Source: Microbulbifer elongatus (lineage in GTDB: Bacteria > Pseudomonadota > Gammaproteobacteria > Pseudomonadales > Cellvibrionaceae). Taken from it: a DNA stretch of 64,000 nt. The translations under genes and the position numbers were made by a program. Position 1 is the stretch's first letter. Every line of letters starts with the position of its first letter. Below are positions 35,600 to 44,778 of the stretch, piece by piece. The notes under the pieces were generated by a model that saw nothing but the letters and a program-made list of their open reading frames with translations, had not been told where the DNA came from and did not search any database. The stretch lies in assembly GCF_021165935.1 (NCBI RefSeq), contig NZ_CP088953.1, forward strand, positions 2,279,501-2,343,500, written 5' to 3'.

Positions 35600-36208
35600 T
35601 TATTTGATGTTGGCGCGCAGTGCGGTGGTCGCTACATTGATTTTATTGGCCTTGAGCGCTTCCAGGATCGCGCGGTGCTCGTCCACGCAGTCTTTAGGCT
35701 TGGAGATTCGCTTGTAGTTCATGCGCATACGCAACACGATGGGATACCACAGGTTGGTCAGCTCATCGCCACCGGCGGCCTGCACCAGGTAGCGGTGGAA
35801 ATCGATATCTGCCTTGGTCACCTCATTGAATTCCTGCGCGTCAAAGGCGTCCTGTAGGCGCACCAGAATATCTTCCAGTTCGGCGAAGTCCATCTCGGTC
35901 AGCTTGCCTTTCAGCTGGGAGATGGCGAACACCTCGATGCGGCGGCGGATATCGATCATCAACTCCTGCATGGAGGGATCCAGCACGCTGTTTACCGATA
36001 CCCCGCAGTTGTTCTTGGCTACCAGCAGGCCTTCTTTGGTGAGCTGTAGCAACACATCGCGCACCGGCCCGCGCGATACGCCAAAGCGGTTGGCAAGCTG
36101 CTGCTCGTTCAACTTGGTGGTTGGGGCTAACTCTCCGGAAATGATATCGGAGCGCAACTGGTCCGCGATTTGCTGGCGGACTGGAATGATTTTTGTGGCT
36201 TCAGGCAT
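35600..36208 (-). CDS. GntR/FCD transcriptional regulator, probable agar-locus repressor
   Basis: 202-aa GntR-type regulator, a little short for the group. A winged helix-turn-helix spans about residues 8-75 (recognition region NRFGVSRGPVRDVL), and an FCD domain about 85-200, with DIDFH as part of its metal or ligand site. The sequence ends at ANIK, so the last FCD helix may be trimmed. It lies between the AHG block and dgoK with a TTGTTAACAA site in its upstream gap, which makes it the best candidate for binding that motif across the locus and for controlling itself. Its terminator has been split by the IS. Confidence 0.88.
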   Translation of the reverse strand: MPEATKIIPVRQQIADQLRSDIISGELAPTTKLNEQQLANRFGVSRGPVRDVLLQLTKEGLLVAKNNCGVSVNSVLDPSMQELMIDIRRRIEVFAISQLKGKLTEMDFAELEDILVRLQDAFDAQEFNEVTKADIDFHRYLVQAAGGDELTNLWYPIVLRMRMNYKRISKPKDCVDEHRAILEALKANKINVATTALRANIK

Positions 36209-36612
36209 GATGGATTCTGCTCACCATTTATCTTGAGGCAGGGGAAGTGATTCCTCCTGCCGTGATTTACGTTCTCGGACACAGCTGCCTACCCTGTATA
36301 CCGCCCTTCGCGCAAATCACAACTGGTATTGCACTCCCAGGCAGCTGCAGCCGGCGGCACCGGGACAGTAGTGGTTACCGCTGGAACTTGTAACAAATCT
36401 ACAGCAGGTTCCCGTTAGATAGATAGTACCTCAGTGGGGTAAAAAAATCGCCATCAAATTGTTAACAATGGACAATAAAGCTGGTTAAATCCCAAGCCTG
36501 AATGGCTGACGGGGCCGGAATCCCATGGGGTAGCGCCGCTTCCTGTGGATTATCCGTCAATCGTCAACAGTCAACCGATAGATAAATCAAATGGATAGCT
36601 GGGGGTACCCTA
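36209..36612. other. 404-base gap between divergent gntR and dgoK
   Basis: Apart from the palindrome at 36,459-36,468, no gene, RNA or repeat was recognised. A possible inverted pair, GGCAGCTG at 36,340 and CAGCTGCC at 36,283, lies nearer gntR. The stretch before dgoK is richer in A/T than the genes and must hold both promoters. Confidence 0.5.
36459..36468. promoter_or_regulatory. TTGTTAACAA operator, gntR/dgoK region
   Basis: A perfect copy of the locus palindrome, in context AAATTGTTAACAATGG, 145 bases before dgoK and 250 before the divergent gntR. It could serve dgoK control and gntR autoregulation. No convincing -35/-10 pair was found beside it. Confidence 0.65.
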
Positions 36613-37509
36613 ATGAGTGACGTGCTGGTGTGTGACTGGGGGACAAGCAGTTTCCGGCTAATGCGTGTGGGTGACTCCGGTGAAATAGTCGCCCAGGTCA
36701 GTACGGATCGCGGGGTAAAAAACGTCCCAAAGCCCGAGATGGAAGCCTATCTGAAGTCTCAGGTAGTGGGAATGGACGGCGACGGCCTGCCCCTGTTGCT
36801 GTGCGGCATGGTGGGATCCAGTATCGGTTGGTATGAGCCTTACGTGGCTTGCCCTGCGTCAGGCAGGTCCCTCGGCCGGGATCTGGTAAGGATCCCGGAC
36901 ACCGATCTCACCGCCTGGTGTGTGCCCGGCGTAAAGTACGTCACCGGCGGCGGTAGTGCGGACGTGATGCGCGGTGAAGAGACGCAGGTAATTGGCTGGC
37001 TGAGTCAGGCGAGTGAGCAGGAGCAGGCACAAAGCACTCTGTGCCTGCCTGGTACCCACAGCAAGTGGGTACAGGTGGAAGGCGGTGAGATTTGCAGTTT
37101 CAGTACCGCCTTTACCGGCGAATTGTACGCGCTACTGACCGAGCGCAGTGTGTTGGTACAGGAGCAACAGCAGTTTTCCTCCACGGCGTTTGTCGCCGGG
37201 CTGGCCGCCAGTGGTGAGGCGCCCGGACTGATCCATCAGCTGTTTAACGCCCGCAGTCGATCCGTGCTGGGCTTGCAACCAGCCAGTGCCAGTGCTTCTT
37301 ATCTCTCCGGCCTTCTGATCGGCAGTGAAGTTGGGACCATGGTTGGGAACCTGAGCCGGGGAGAGCGGATTCATCTGATCTGTGGCGATTCTCTGGCTGT
37401 GCCCTATGGCACGGCGATGGACTATTTCAGGCTTCCATACCAGCACTATTCCGGCGATACATTTGCCGCACTTGGTATGTATGCCATTGCCCAGGAAAAC
37501 GGGTTTTGA
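36613..37509 (+). CDS. dgoK: 2-keto-3-deoxygalactonate kinase
   Basis: 298-aa sugar-acid kinase of the DgoK family, which phosphorylates KDGal at C6 to give the aldolase substrate KDPGal. The N-terminal DWGTSSFR phosphate loop, LLCGMVGSSIGW, LPGTHSKW and STAFTGELYALL blocks are all characteristic, and the length is normal. It is outside the dgoA and dgoD transcripts but carries the same operator motif upstream. No separate KDG kinase (KdgK) is in the window, so whether this kinase also handles D-KDG from AHG is an open point. Confidence 0.92.
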   Translation: MSDVLVCDWGTSSFRLMRVGDSGEIVAQVSTDRGVKNVPKPEMEAYLKSQVVGMDGDGLPLLLCGMVGSSIGWYEPYVACPASGRSLGRDLVRIPDTDLTAWCVPGVKYVTGGGSADVMRGEETQVIGWLSQASEQEQAQSTLCLPGTHSKWVQVEGGEICSFSTAFTGELYALLTERSVLVQEQQQFSSTAFVAGLAASGEAPGLIHQLFNARSRSVLGLQPASASASYLSGLLIGSEVGTMVGNLSRGERIHLICGDSLAVPYGTAMDYFRLPYQHYSGDTFAALGMYAIAQENGF

Positions 37510-37559
37510 GTCCGAGGGGCGCTGAGCAGCGCCTGAGGGCGCCTCACTGGAGGGGGGCA

Positions 37560-38471
37560 CTAGGCCAGCTGTTGCGCGAGTTTTTCCCGCAAAAAGTCGC
37601 GCAACAGCAGTACCGCAGGGGTGACCTGTCTGCGAGAGGGGCACACCAGGTTGAGATCGATTGGAGGGGACTGAAGCTGCGGTAGCACACGGATCAGACG
37701 GCCGCTGCGCAGTTCGTTCGACATATCGAGCCTGGCTTTAAACGAAATGCCTTTTCCCTCTACCGTCCAGCGGCGGACGACATCGGCGTCATTGGTGGTG
37801 CGATTACTGGTGACCCGAATTTTTTCCGTTTTTTTGTCCGGGCCCTCTGGGGGGGAAAATTCCCAGATATCGTTAATGCGTCCACTTAGCTGAAATAGCA
37901 GGCAGTTGTGCTGTAGTAACGCTTGTGGACTTTCCGGTGCGCCGTTTCGCGCAATATAGTCGGGGGAGGCGCAGAGTACCCGCTCGGTGGTCGCCAGCTT
38001 GAAGGCGATGCGCGAGGAATCGGCGAGGTTACCGTAGCGGATCGCCAAGTCCACCCGATCCAGATAAAAGTCGGATAGCGAGTCCCCCAGGGTCAGACTG
38101 ATATTGAGTCCCGGGTGCTGATCCATCATTTCATCCAGCCAACCCAGCAGGATATTCCGTCCGAGATCTGAAGGTGCGGACAAGCGCAGTTCCCCCGCAA
38201 TTGTTCCACCGCGGTTATCGATAGATGCGCGCCCTTCCTCCAGTACCGCCAGCGCCTGCCGGCAGTACACCAGAAACCGCTCTCCCTCGTCAGTGATCCG
38301 CAACCGGCGGGTAGAGCGGATGAACAGCTGTGTCTGCAGTTGCTTTTCCAATCGCTTGAGTGCTGCGCTCGCGGAGGCGGCGGTCATCTCCATGTATCGG
38401 GCCGCGCCGGTGATACTGCCGATTTCCGCGGTATGCACGAACAGCTGCAAATCTTCCGTATTCATTGTCAA
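37560..38471 (-). CDS. LysR-family transcriptional regulator
   Basis: 303-aa LysR-type regulator: a helix-turn-helix in about residues 1-65 (ITGAARYMEMTAASASAALKRLE) and a periplasmic-binding-like effector domain from about 90 onward, with RVDLAIRYG in its usual place. It belongs to the group often found divergent from quinone-oxidoreductase-like genes, and here faces such a gene across 119 bases, which probably hold its operator. It is convergent with dgoK; the 50-base gap contains no T-run terminator. Confidence 0.9.
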   Translation of the reverse strand: MTMNTEDLQLFVHTAEIGSITGAARYMEMTAASASAALKRLEKQLQTQLFIRSTRRLRITDEGERFLVYCRQALAVLEEGRASIDNRGGTIAGELRLSAPSDLGRNILLGWLDEMMDQHPGLNISLTLGDSLSDFYLDRVDLAIRYGNLADSSRIAFKLATTERVLCASPDYIARNGAPESPQALLQHNCLLFQLSGRINDIWEFSPPEGPDKKTEKIRVTSNRTTNDADVVRRWTVEGKGISFKARLDMSNELRSGRLIRVLPQLQSPPIDLNLVCPSRRQVTPAVLLLRDFLREKLAQQLA

Positions 38472-38590
38472 AAATATTTTGAAAATGTTTGTTTTGTTGC
38501 TCTGTTTATAGCATGGAATACATTGGCGACAATACCCGAGTCAACGTAAACGCCGCCCCGCTCCTCGGGGGCTAACCCAGGATTAGAACC

Positions 38591-39694
38591 ATGAAAGCGA
38601 TTGCCTATACCCGACCTCTCGATATCAATGCTCCGGATGCACTGGTTGATGTGGATCTGCCAGTGCCACAAGCCTCGGGCCGGGACCTTCTGGTGAAGGT
38701 TCGCGCCATTTCGGTAAACCCGGTGGATACCAAAATTCGTGCCTCGGTCGCGCCCGACCACGGAGAATACAAGGTGCTGGGCTGGGATGCCGTCGGTGAG
38801 GTGGTCGCGGTGGGTGACGGTGTCTCACTGTTTGAAGTGGGAGATTCCGTCTGGTACGCCGGCGACCTGACGCGGCCCGGTTCCAACGCGGAGTATCAGC
38901 TGGTGGATGAGCGCATTGTTGGGAAAAAGCCGATGTCGCTGTCGGACGTCGAAGCCGCCGCCATGCCTCTGACGGCCATTACCGCCTGGGAGTTACTGTT
39001 TGACCGGCTGGGGTTCGCAGCGCAGCTGCCGACCGGAGTAACGTCATATACCGACGGTTTTACGGAGACCGGTGAGGCCGCGCGGATACTGGTGGTGGGT
39101 GCGGCCGGTGGTGTCGGGTCGATTCTGGTTCAGCTCGCCAAAAAACTGACCGGCGCTACGGTAATCGGTACCGCGTCGCGAGCGAAGAGTGAAAATTGGG
39201 TAAAAGAGCTGGGTGCGGATCACGTCATCAACCATCATCAGCCTATGTTGCCGCAGTTGCAGGCCCTGGGGATCGAACAGGTGACCCATGTGATCAGCCT
39301 GACCCACACCGGCGAGCACTTCCACCAGCTGGTTGAGGTGCTCGCACCACAGGGCAAGCTGGCACTGATCGACGACCCCAAAGAAGGGTTGGATATTCTG
39401 GAACTGAAAACCAAATCCATCTCCCTGCACTGGGAGTTTATGTACACCCGCTCCATGTTTGGCACCGGAGATATGCAGAAGCAACATGACTTGTTGACCG
39501 CACTGTCGCAATTGATTGACCGCGGCGTTGTCCAGTCAACCCTGGGTGAACACTACGGAGCCATCAATGCGGAGAACCTGATTCGCGCACATAAGCAGAT
39601 CGAGAGTAACCGTTCAGTGGGCAAAATTGTGCTGGAAGGTTTTGCCGCGCAAAAAATCGCGGTGATGGGTAGCCGGTTCGATATGATAGGGTAA
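38591..39694 (+). CDS. MDR-family NADPH:quinone reductase-like zinc-type alcohol dehydrogenase
   Basis: 367-aa medium-chain reductase of the quinone-oxidoreductase branch. GWDAVGEVVAVG, PLTAITAWELLF and the nucleotide loop VVGAAGGVGSILVQLAKKL are typical. The zinc-ligand cysteines of true alcohol dehydrogenases are absent, so a zinc-independent reductase of quinones or reactive enones is likeliest. An insertion around residues 140-160 (LPTGVTSYTDGFTETG) precedes the Rossmann fold. The divergent LysR gene probably regulates it. The final about 15 residues (AAQKIAVMGSRFDMIG) look non-conserved. Confidence 0.88.
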   Translation: MKAIAYTRPLDINAPDALVDVDLPVPQASGRDLLVKVRAISVNPVDTKIRASVAPDHGEYKVLGWDAVGEVVAVGDGVSLFEVGDSVWYAGDLTRPGSNAEYQLVDERIVGKKPMSLSDVEAAAMPLTAITAWELLFDRLGFAAQLPTGVTSYTDGFTETGEAARILVVGAAGGVGSILVQLAKKLTGATVIGTASRAKSENWVKELGADHVINHHQPMLPQLQALGIEQVTHVISLTHTGEHFHQLVEVLAPQGKLALIDDPKEGLDILELKTKSISLHWEFMYTRSMFGTGDMQKQHDLLTALSQLIDRGVVQSTLGEHYGAINAENLIRAHKQIESNRSVGKIVLEGFAAQKIAVMGSRFDMIG

Positions 39695-39728
39695 CCTTCA
39701 GTAATCGGATTTTGGCTGACGCACTTCT

Positions 39729-41564
39729 ATGGAACAGATCCTTGCAAACCCCATGGCCATGCTGGTGCTGGTGGGTATCGTTTCGATGGCCTGTCAGTAC
39801 CTGGCGTATATGCTCAAGCTGCCGGCGATTCTGCCGCTGCTTCTGGCTGGGCTGGCATTGGGGCCCATGACCGGGGTGCTGGACCCGGATGCGCTGTTCG
39901 GGGATCTTCTGTTCCCGCTGGTATCACTGGCAGTGGCGATCATTCTGTTTGAGGGCGCGCTTACCCTGAAACTCTCCGATCTTGCCGGACACGGCACCAT
40001 GGTACGCAACCTGTGTACCCTGGGCGCTCTGGTGACCTGGCTGATCGCCACCCCGGCTGCACACTATGTCCTCGGTATGCCGGTGCAGCTGGCAGCGTTG
40101 TTTGGGGCGATTGTGACGGTCACCGGGCCGACCGTGATTGTGCCCATGTTACGTACCGTGCGCCCGAATACTCGCATCTCCAATATCCTGCGCTGGGAAG
40201 GTATCGTCATCGACCCCATCGGCGCGCTCCTTGCGGTCCTCGTCTACGAATACATCGTCGCTGCGCAAAACCCGTTTGAGCATTCACTGATTTTACTGTT
40301 GAAAGTGGTGGTGATCGGATTCGGTCTGGGTTCCCTGATGGGCCACTTTCTCGGCACCATGCTGCGAAAAAACTGGGTGCCCCACTATCTCCGCAACACC
40401 GCAGTGCTGACCCTGATGCTCGGCGCCTATGCCATTTCGGACTTACTGGCGCACGAGTCGGGATTGCTGACGGTGACGGTGATGGGGATCTGGATGGCCA
40501 ATATGAAAGGTCTCGAGGTAGACGACATCCTTGAGTTCAAGGAAACCCTCAGCGTACTGCTTATCTCGGCGCTATTTATCCTGCTGGCGGCAAGGGTGGA
40601 GCTGTTCACTCTTGCGCAGTTGGGGTGGGGTGCAGTCATTGTGTTGGCGGCCATCATGTATGTCGCGCGCCCCCTGTCCGTTTTTCTGTCGGCGCCGGGC
40701 TCGGGGCTCAACTGGCGGGAGCTGACGATGCTCAGCTGGATTGCCCCGCGGGGTATCGTTGCCGCTGCGGTTTCTGCGCTGTTCGCCCTGAAAATGGAAT
40801 CCTTCGGCCTGCCGAAATCCGAGCTGCTGGTGCCGATGGTATTTCTGCTTATTATCACGACGGTGGTTGTCCAGAGTCTGACGGCAAAACCCATGGCGAA
40901 ACTAATCGGGGTGCGTGCGCCATACCCCAATGGGTTCCTGATTTTTGGGGCTGGAAAATTCTCCCGTATGCTGGCAAAAGACCTGATGCAAAAGGAGGTG
41001 CCGGTCCGGATTGCCGATACCAACTGGGATGCCATCAGCGAAGCCCGTATGGATAATATTCCCACCTATTATGGCAATCCGATTTCCGAGCATGCCAGCC
41101 TGACCATGGACCTATCTACGGTGGGGAAGGTACTGGTGCTGTCACCCTACAAACAGCTCAACCCATTGGTGACCTATCACTTCGAACACCTGTTGGGAGA
41201 TGGTGCGGTATTTGGGCTGAATCCGGGGGCTCAGCCGGGGCGTGCCAGCCATCAGGTATCGGAAGACTACGCCCGGAAGTTGACGCTATTCTCGGAAAAT
41301 GCGACCTACAGTCGCCTGGCCAGTCTGGCCGCCCGCGGCGCGACCATACGCACAACCCGACTCACCGAGGCGTTTACGCTGGAAGACTATGAGGCAACCT
41401 ACGGCGGCCGTGCGACCCGTCTGTATGCCGTCGACCCGCAGGGGAAAATTTATATCTGCACGATCGGCCACGAGTTCGAGATAAAAGAGGACTGGCAGAT
41501 CGTCAGCCTGATTGCACCGGCGGAGGAGTCCGACCATAGTGAGGTGGCGGATGGGCGGGGGTGA
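39729..41564 (+). CDS. CPA-family cation:proton antiporter with C-terminal TrkA-N-like domain
   Basis: 611-aa inner-membrane antiporter. About a dozen hydrophobic segments fill residues 5-400, with transport-site candidates in TVTGPTVIVPML and in EGIVIDPIGALLAV (the ND/D-type acidic region). From about residue 405 a cytosolic Rossmann-like domain begins (FLIFGAGKFSRMLAKDL), resembling the TrkA-N nucleotide-sensing modules of K+ systems. The protein probably exports Na+ or K+ against protons, gated by a nucleotide. It follows the reductase gene by 34 bases. Confidence 0.9.
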   Translation: MEQILANPMAMLVLVGIVSMACQYLAYMLKLPAILPLLLAGLALGPMTGVLDPDALFGDLLFPLVSLAVAIILFEGALTLKLSDLAGHGTMVRNLCTLGALVTWLIATPAAHYVLGMPVQLAALFGAIVTVTGPTVIVPMLRTVRPNTRISNILRWEGIVIDPIGALLAVLVYEYIVAAQNPFEHSLILLLKVVVIGFGLGSLMGHFLGTMLRKNWVPHYLRNTAVLTLMLGAYAISDLLAHESGLLTVTVMGIWMANMKGLEVDDILEFKETLSVLLISALFILLAARVELFTLAQLGWGAVIVLAAIMYVARPLSVFLSAPGSGLNWRELTMLSWIAPRGIVAAAVSALFALKMESFGLPKSELLVPMVFLLIITTVVVQSLTAKPMAKLIGVRAPYPNGFLIFGAGKFSRMLAKDLMQKEVPVRIADTNWDAISEARMDNIPTYYGNPISEHASLTMDLSTVGKVLVLSPYKQLNPLVTYHFEHLLGDGAVFGLNPGAQPGRASHQVSEDYARKLTLFSENATYSRLASLAARGATIRTTRLTEAFTLEDYEATYGGRATRLYAVDPQGKIYICTIGHEFEIKEDWQIVSLIAPAEESDHSEVADGRG

Positions 41565-41567
41565 GGA

Positions 41568-41589
41568 CCGCCACCGTAGCCGGTGGCGG
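41568..41589. terminator. Stem-loop between convergent antiporter and ppnN genes
   Basis: A perfect 9-base stem (CCGCCACCG and CGGTGGCGG) with loop TAGC fills the 55-base convergent gap. No T-run follows on either strand, so it may act as a 3' stabiliser or a weak terminator. Confidence 0.5.
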
Positions 41590-41619
41590 AAGTGATGGTG
41601 GAACGGTGGCGGGCGGAAA

Positions 41620-43002
41620 TCAGTCCGTGCTGATGGTATAGCAGGGCCGGTACGCTTTTCCGGGCAGTTTCATCCGCTGCTGGGTGACAAAGGAATTCAG
41701 CAATGTATCCATACTGCGCATCAAGGCTGGGTCACCGCGCAATTCGTAGGGGCCGTTTTTCTCTACATTGCGAATCCCTTCGTCCTTTACATTCCCGGAC
41801 ACGATGCCCGAAAAGGCGCGGCGTAAATTTGCCGCCAGTAGATACGGTTCCTGGTGGTTGTGCAGCGCCAGCTCCCGCATATTTTCGTGCGTCGGAATAA
41901 ACGGCCGCTGGAACTCAGTGGATACTTTCAGCTTCCAGTTGTAGTAGTACGCATCCCCGGTATCTTTGCGGTACTGGCGTACTTTCAGAATTCCCGCGGC
42001 CATCTGTCGGCCCACTTCCTGTGGATCGTCAATGATGATCTGATAGCGGGACTGCGCTTCCTCGCCCAGGGTTTCACCAATAAACTGATCAATCTGCTCA
42101 AAGTACGCCGCGGCGCTGGCGGGTCCGGTAAAGATGACCGGGAGTGGCTGTTCTCTGTTGTCCTGGTGCAGGAGTATGCCGAGCAGATACAAAATCTCTT
42201 CCGCGGTGCCGGCCCCCCCGGGAAATACCACGATGCCATGGCCGGTGCGCACGAACGCTTCCAGGCGCTTCTCAATATCCGGCATGATCACCAGCTGGTT
42301 TACGATGGGGTTGGGAGCCTCTGCGGCAATGATTCCCGGCTCGGTGACTCCCAGATATTGACCGTGTGCGTCCCGCTGTTTGGCGTGGCCGATGGTGGCG
42401 CCTTTCATGGGGCCTTTCATGGCGCCGGGGCCACAGCCGGTACAGATATCCAGGCTGCGCAGGGCCAGCTCATAGCCCACCTTTTTGGTGTAGTCGTATT
42501 CTTCCCGGGAAATGGAGTGGCCGCCCCAGCACACCACCAGTCGCGGTGCGCGGGTACGGTCGAAGGTGCCTGCATTTCGCAATATGTGGAATACCGCATC
42601 GGTGACGCCCTGGGCGGAAACCAGGTCATAGCGCGGATCACCGGTGATCTCACTGCGCACATAAATGATGTCACGCAGTACGGCAAACAGGTGTTCGGCG
42701 ATCCCTTGAATCATCCGTCCATCCACGAATGCGGTAGCCGGCGCGTTAGTCACCTTGAGTTTGACCGAGCGCTCGGTGGGGATGACGGAAATATCGAAGT
42801 CGGAAAACTTTTCCAGCAGTTCTTTGCCGTCGTCCATGTAATTGCCGCAGTTCAGAACGGCCAGGGCACAGTTGCGGAAAATGGTGTTTTGCGGGCCGCG
42901 GCTGGTGTCGGTGAGCTTGTGGATCTCATATTTGGAAAGAATATCGAACTGTCCGGTAGGGGAGACTCGTGCATCGACGAGTTCGATAAGTTCTGTGGTC
43001 AT
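41620..43002 (-). CDS. ppnN: Pyrimidine/purine nucleotide 5'-monophosphate nucleosidase
   Basis: 460-aa homologue of E. coli PpnN (YgdH), which splits nucleoside monophosphates into base and ribose 5-phosphate. The central LOG-fold domain shows VVCWGGHSIS, CTGCGPGAMKGPMKGA and the catalytic/phosphate motif PGGAGTAEE. The N-terminal domain (NCGNYMDDGKELLEKFSDFDI) and the C-terminal extension agree with the long proteobacterial form, which is known to be controlled by (p)ppGpp. It is a single gene with housekeeping character. Confidence 0.94.
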   Translation of the reverse strand: MTTELIELVDARVSPTGQFDILSKYEIHKLTDTSRGPQNTIFRNCALAVLNCGNYMDDGKELLEKFSDFDISVIPTERSVKLKVTNAPATAFVDGRMIQGIAEHLFAVLRDIIYVRSEITGDPRYDLVSAQGVTDAVFHILRNAGTFDRTRAPRLVVCWGGHSISREEYDYTKKVGYELALRSLDICTGCGPGAMKGPMKGATIGHAKQRDAHGQYLGVTEPGIIAAEAPNPIVNQLVIMPDIEKRLEAFVRTGHGIVVFPGGAGTAEEILYLLGILLHQDNREQPLPVIFTGPASAAAYFEQIDQFIGETLGEEAQSRYQIIIDDPQEVGRQMAAGILKVRQYRKDTGDAYYYNWKLKVSTEFQRPFIPTHENMRELALHNHQEPYLLAANLRRAFSGIVSGNVKDEGIRNVEKNGPYELRGDPALMRSMDTLLNSFVTQQRMKLPGKAYRPCYTISTD

Positions 43003-43159
43003 ACAACCCCCAGTAATACTTGTTGTGTGATGCCGCCACGCAGGGGCATTTCATTATCAGATTACGTCTGGCGGAAAAGGTTTTATTTTCCGGTTCCTGA
43101 CTAAGGATAGCTGACGGGTGCGTCAAGTTTGGAAAAGTTGTGCAGGGAGGGGTAGGCGG

Positions 43160-43197
43160 AAAAGAAAAAGCCCCGAGCTCTTACGAGTTCGGGGCTT
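43160..43197 (-). terminator. Rho-independent terminator of tRNA-Arg
   Basis: Thirteen-base arms (AAGCCCCGAGCTC and GAGTTCGGGGCTT, one G-T type mismatch) with loop TTAC; a T-rich run follows on the minus strand, a few bases past the encoded CCA of the tRNA. Confidence 0.88.
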
Positions 43198-43203
43198 CTT
43201 GTA

Positions 43204-43280
43204 TGGCGCGCTCGGGAGGATTCGAACCTCCGACCGCCTGGTTCGTAGCCAGGTACTCTATCCAGCTGAGCTACGAGCGC
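43204..43280 (-). tRNA. tRNA-Arg (anticodon ACG)
   Basis: The minus strand folds as a full 77-base cloverleaf. The acceptor stem is GCGCTCG/CGAGCGC with discriminator G and an encoded CCA. The D arm has AGCTCAGCTGGATAGAGT, the anticodon stem-loop CTGGCTACGAACCAG places ACG in the loop, and the T arm has GGTTCGAATCC. ACG, read as ICG after deamination, decodes CGU, CGC and CGA. Confidence 0.97.
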
Positions 43281-43296
43281 GTCGTTGTGGTTGCGA

Positions 43297-43325
43297 ACTA
43301 TAGTGACTTGCCTTGGCTTCGTCAA
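43297..43325 (-). promoter_or_regulatory. Sigma-70 promoter of tRNA-Arg
   Basis: On the minus strand TTGACG and TATAGT are spaced by exactly 17 bases, and the predicted start lies about ten bases before the mature tRNA end. Upstream, 43,327-43,365 is almost pure A/T with repeated TTTTAAAA, like an UP element. Confidence 0.85.
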
Positions 43326-43482
43326 CGTTTTTTTTAAAAGATTTTTTAAAAATTCTTTTAAAATCCGCAAGTTACCGAGCTTTTGCTGTTGGCCGAAACC
43401 GTTGCTTCAGCTCGATAGGGCGCGCATTCTGCCGCGCCTTCTGACCCAATGCAAGCAGTTTTTTCAATTTTTCTTCAGCCGG

Positions 43483-44496
43483 TTAAATGGCGGGTTCCGC
43501 CTCGGGGGCATTGCGGTGAAGCGCAAAGGCCCGCTCCAGAATCTCCGGGTCCCGGTGGCGCTTGATTTGCTCGAAGAACACCTGGGCCTGCGGAAAGCTC
43601 AGCTTGAGGTAGGCGAGCCACTGCTTGACCCGGTTGCCCAGGTACTTGGCGGGGTATATATCCTTGGTGGTGGTGTAGTACTCATAGAGGATGCTGGCCA
43701 CCTGGGGCCAGGCGAGGGGCTTTACTTGCTCTCCGGCGCAGAGTGCACGAATCTGCAGGCCGATATCCGGGCGTGCCAGCAGGCTTCGGCCGAACATATA
43801 CGCGTCACAACCGGTGACCTCCCGGCAGCGCTGGAAGTCTGCGAGGGTCCACAGATCTCCATTGGCGATCACGCGAATACCCAGCGCCTGACGAATTTCC
43901 CCGATGTACTCCCAGTAGGCGGGTGGCCGGTAGCCATCCACCTTGGAGCGGGCGTGCACCGCCAGCTCCGAGGCGCCGCCGGCTTCTGCCGCACGAGCGT
44001 TGTCCATATAGGCACTGCGGTCTTCAAATCCCAGCCGAATTTTTGCCGATACCGGGATCTCCGGCGGCACCGCCTGCCGCACAGCGGAGACAACGGCTTC
44101 TACCCGGGAAGGGGTTTTCAGCAGGCATGCTCCGCCATCGCTGTTGTTCACATGCTTGGCCGGGCAGCCGAAGTTCAGGTCGATGGCGGTGGCGCCCGCT
44201 TCGACTGCGCGAATCGCGTTAAAGGCCATGGCACTTGGATTGCCCCCCAACAGCTGTAACTTAACCGGCGTTCCCGAGGGCGTTACAGCCCCTCGTTCCA
44301 GCTCTGGACAGAGGCGGGTGAAAACCCGCCGTGGCAATTTGGTGTGGGTGACACGGACAAATTCGGTGACACAGATATCCACTCCCCCGATTTTCGACAG
44401 CAGCGCGCGCACATGGTGATCAATCACACCTTCCATGGGGGCCTGATAGATCAGTGGGGGCGTGGCTTGAGTGGATTCGGTGTTCATGGATGACAA
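43483..44496 (-). CDS. dusC: tRNA-dihydrouridine(16) synthase
   Basis: 337-aa FMN-dependent TIM-barrel enzyme that reduces uridine in the D loop of tRNAs. QAPMEGVIDHHVRALL is the N-terminal FMN region, NFGCPAKHVNNSDGGACLL holds the catalytic cysteine, and HARSKVDGY and ANGDL are typical of Dus proteins. The PMEGV start and overall length favour DusC over DusA or DusB. It has its own upstream region. The first ATG is used, but one three codons later is equally possible. Confidence 0.92.
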   Translation of the reverse strand: MSSMNTESTQATPPLIYQAPMEGVIDHHVRALLSKIGGVDICVTEFVRVTHTKLPRRVFTRLCPELERGAVTPSGTPVKLQLLGGNPSAMAFNAIRAVEAGATAIDLNFGCPAKHVNNSDGGACLLKTPSRVEAVVSAVRQAVPPEIPVSAKIRLGFEDRSAYMDNARAAEAGGASELAVHARSKVDGYRPPAYWEYIGEIRQALGIRVIANGDLWTLADFQRCREVTGCDAYMFGRSLLARPDIGLQIRALCAGEQVKPLAWPQVASILYEYYTTTKDIYPAKYLGNRVKQWLAYLKLSFPQAQVFFEQIKRHRDPEILERAFALHRNAPEAEPAI

Positions 44497-44778
44497 AATA
44501 GGTCCGTGTGTACAGCAGTGAGCGACAGGGGCGCGCGCATTGTACGAGAAAAGTCCGTGCCTGGTTAGATAATGTGCAGTGTCCTGGGGGTGGGGCGCAA
44601 AGGCACGGCCGGCGGGCGGGAGAGGGCAGGCGAGATTCTGCGGACAAGGCTAACTGGTCGAATCTGGCAGGCAAAATGGTCGAAAAGGAAGGTTTTTGGG
44701 TGCTTCTTGGTTGCTTCTGTAACTAATAAGTGTTTGATTTTGAAAGGTTCTTTTACTGATAATATCGCCCGCTCCAAT

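Noticed and set aside
41854..43104. 416-codon plus-strand frame
   Set aside because: Antisense shadow of ppnN; low-complexity composition and no recognisable domain.
43118..43337. Plus-strand frames reading ...RIRTSDRLVRSQVLYPAELRAR and ...GGFEPPTAWFVARYSIQLSYER
   Set aside because: They are the antisense of tRNA-Arg, a well-known source of false protein annotations.
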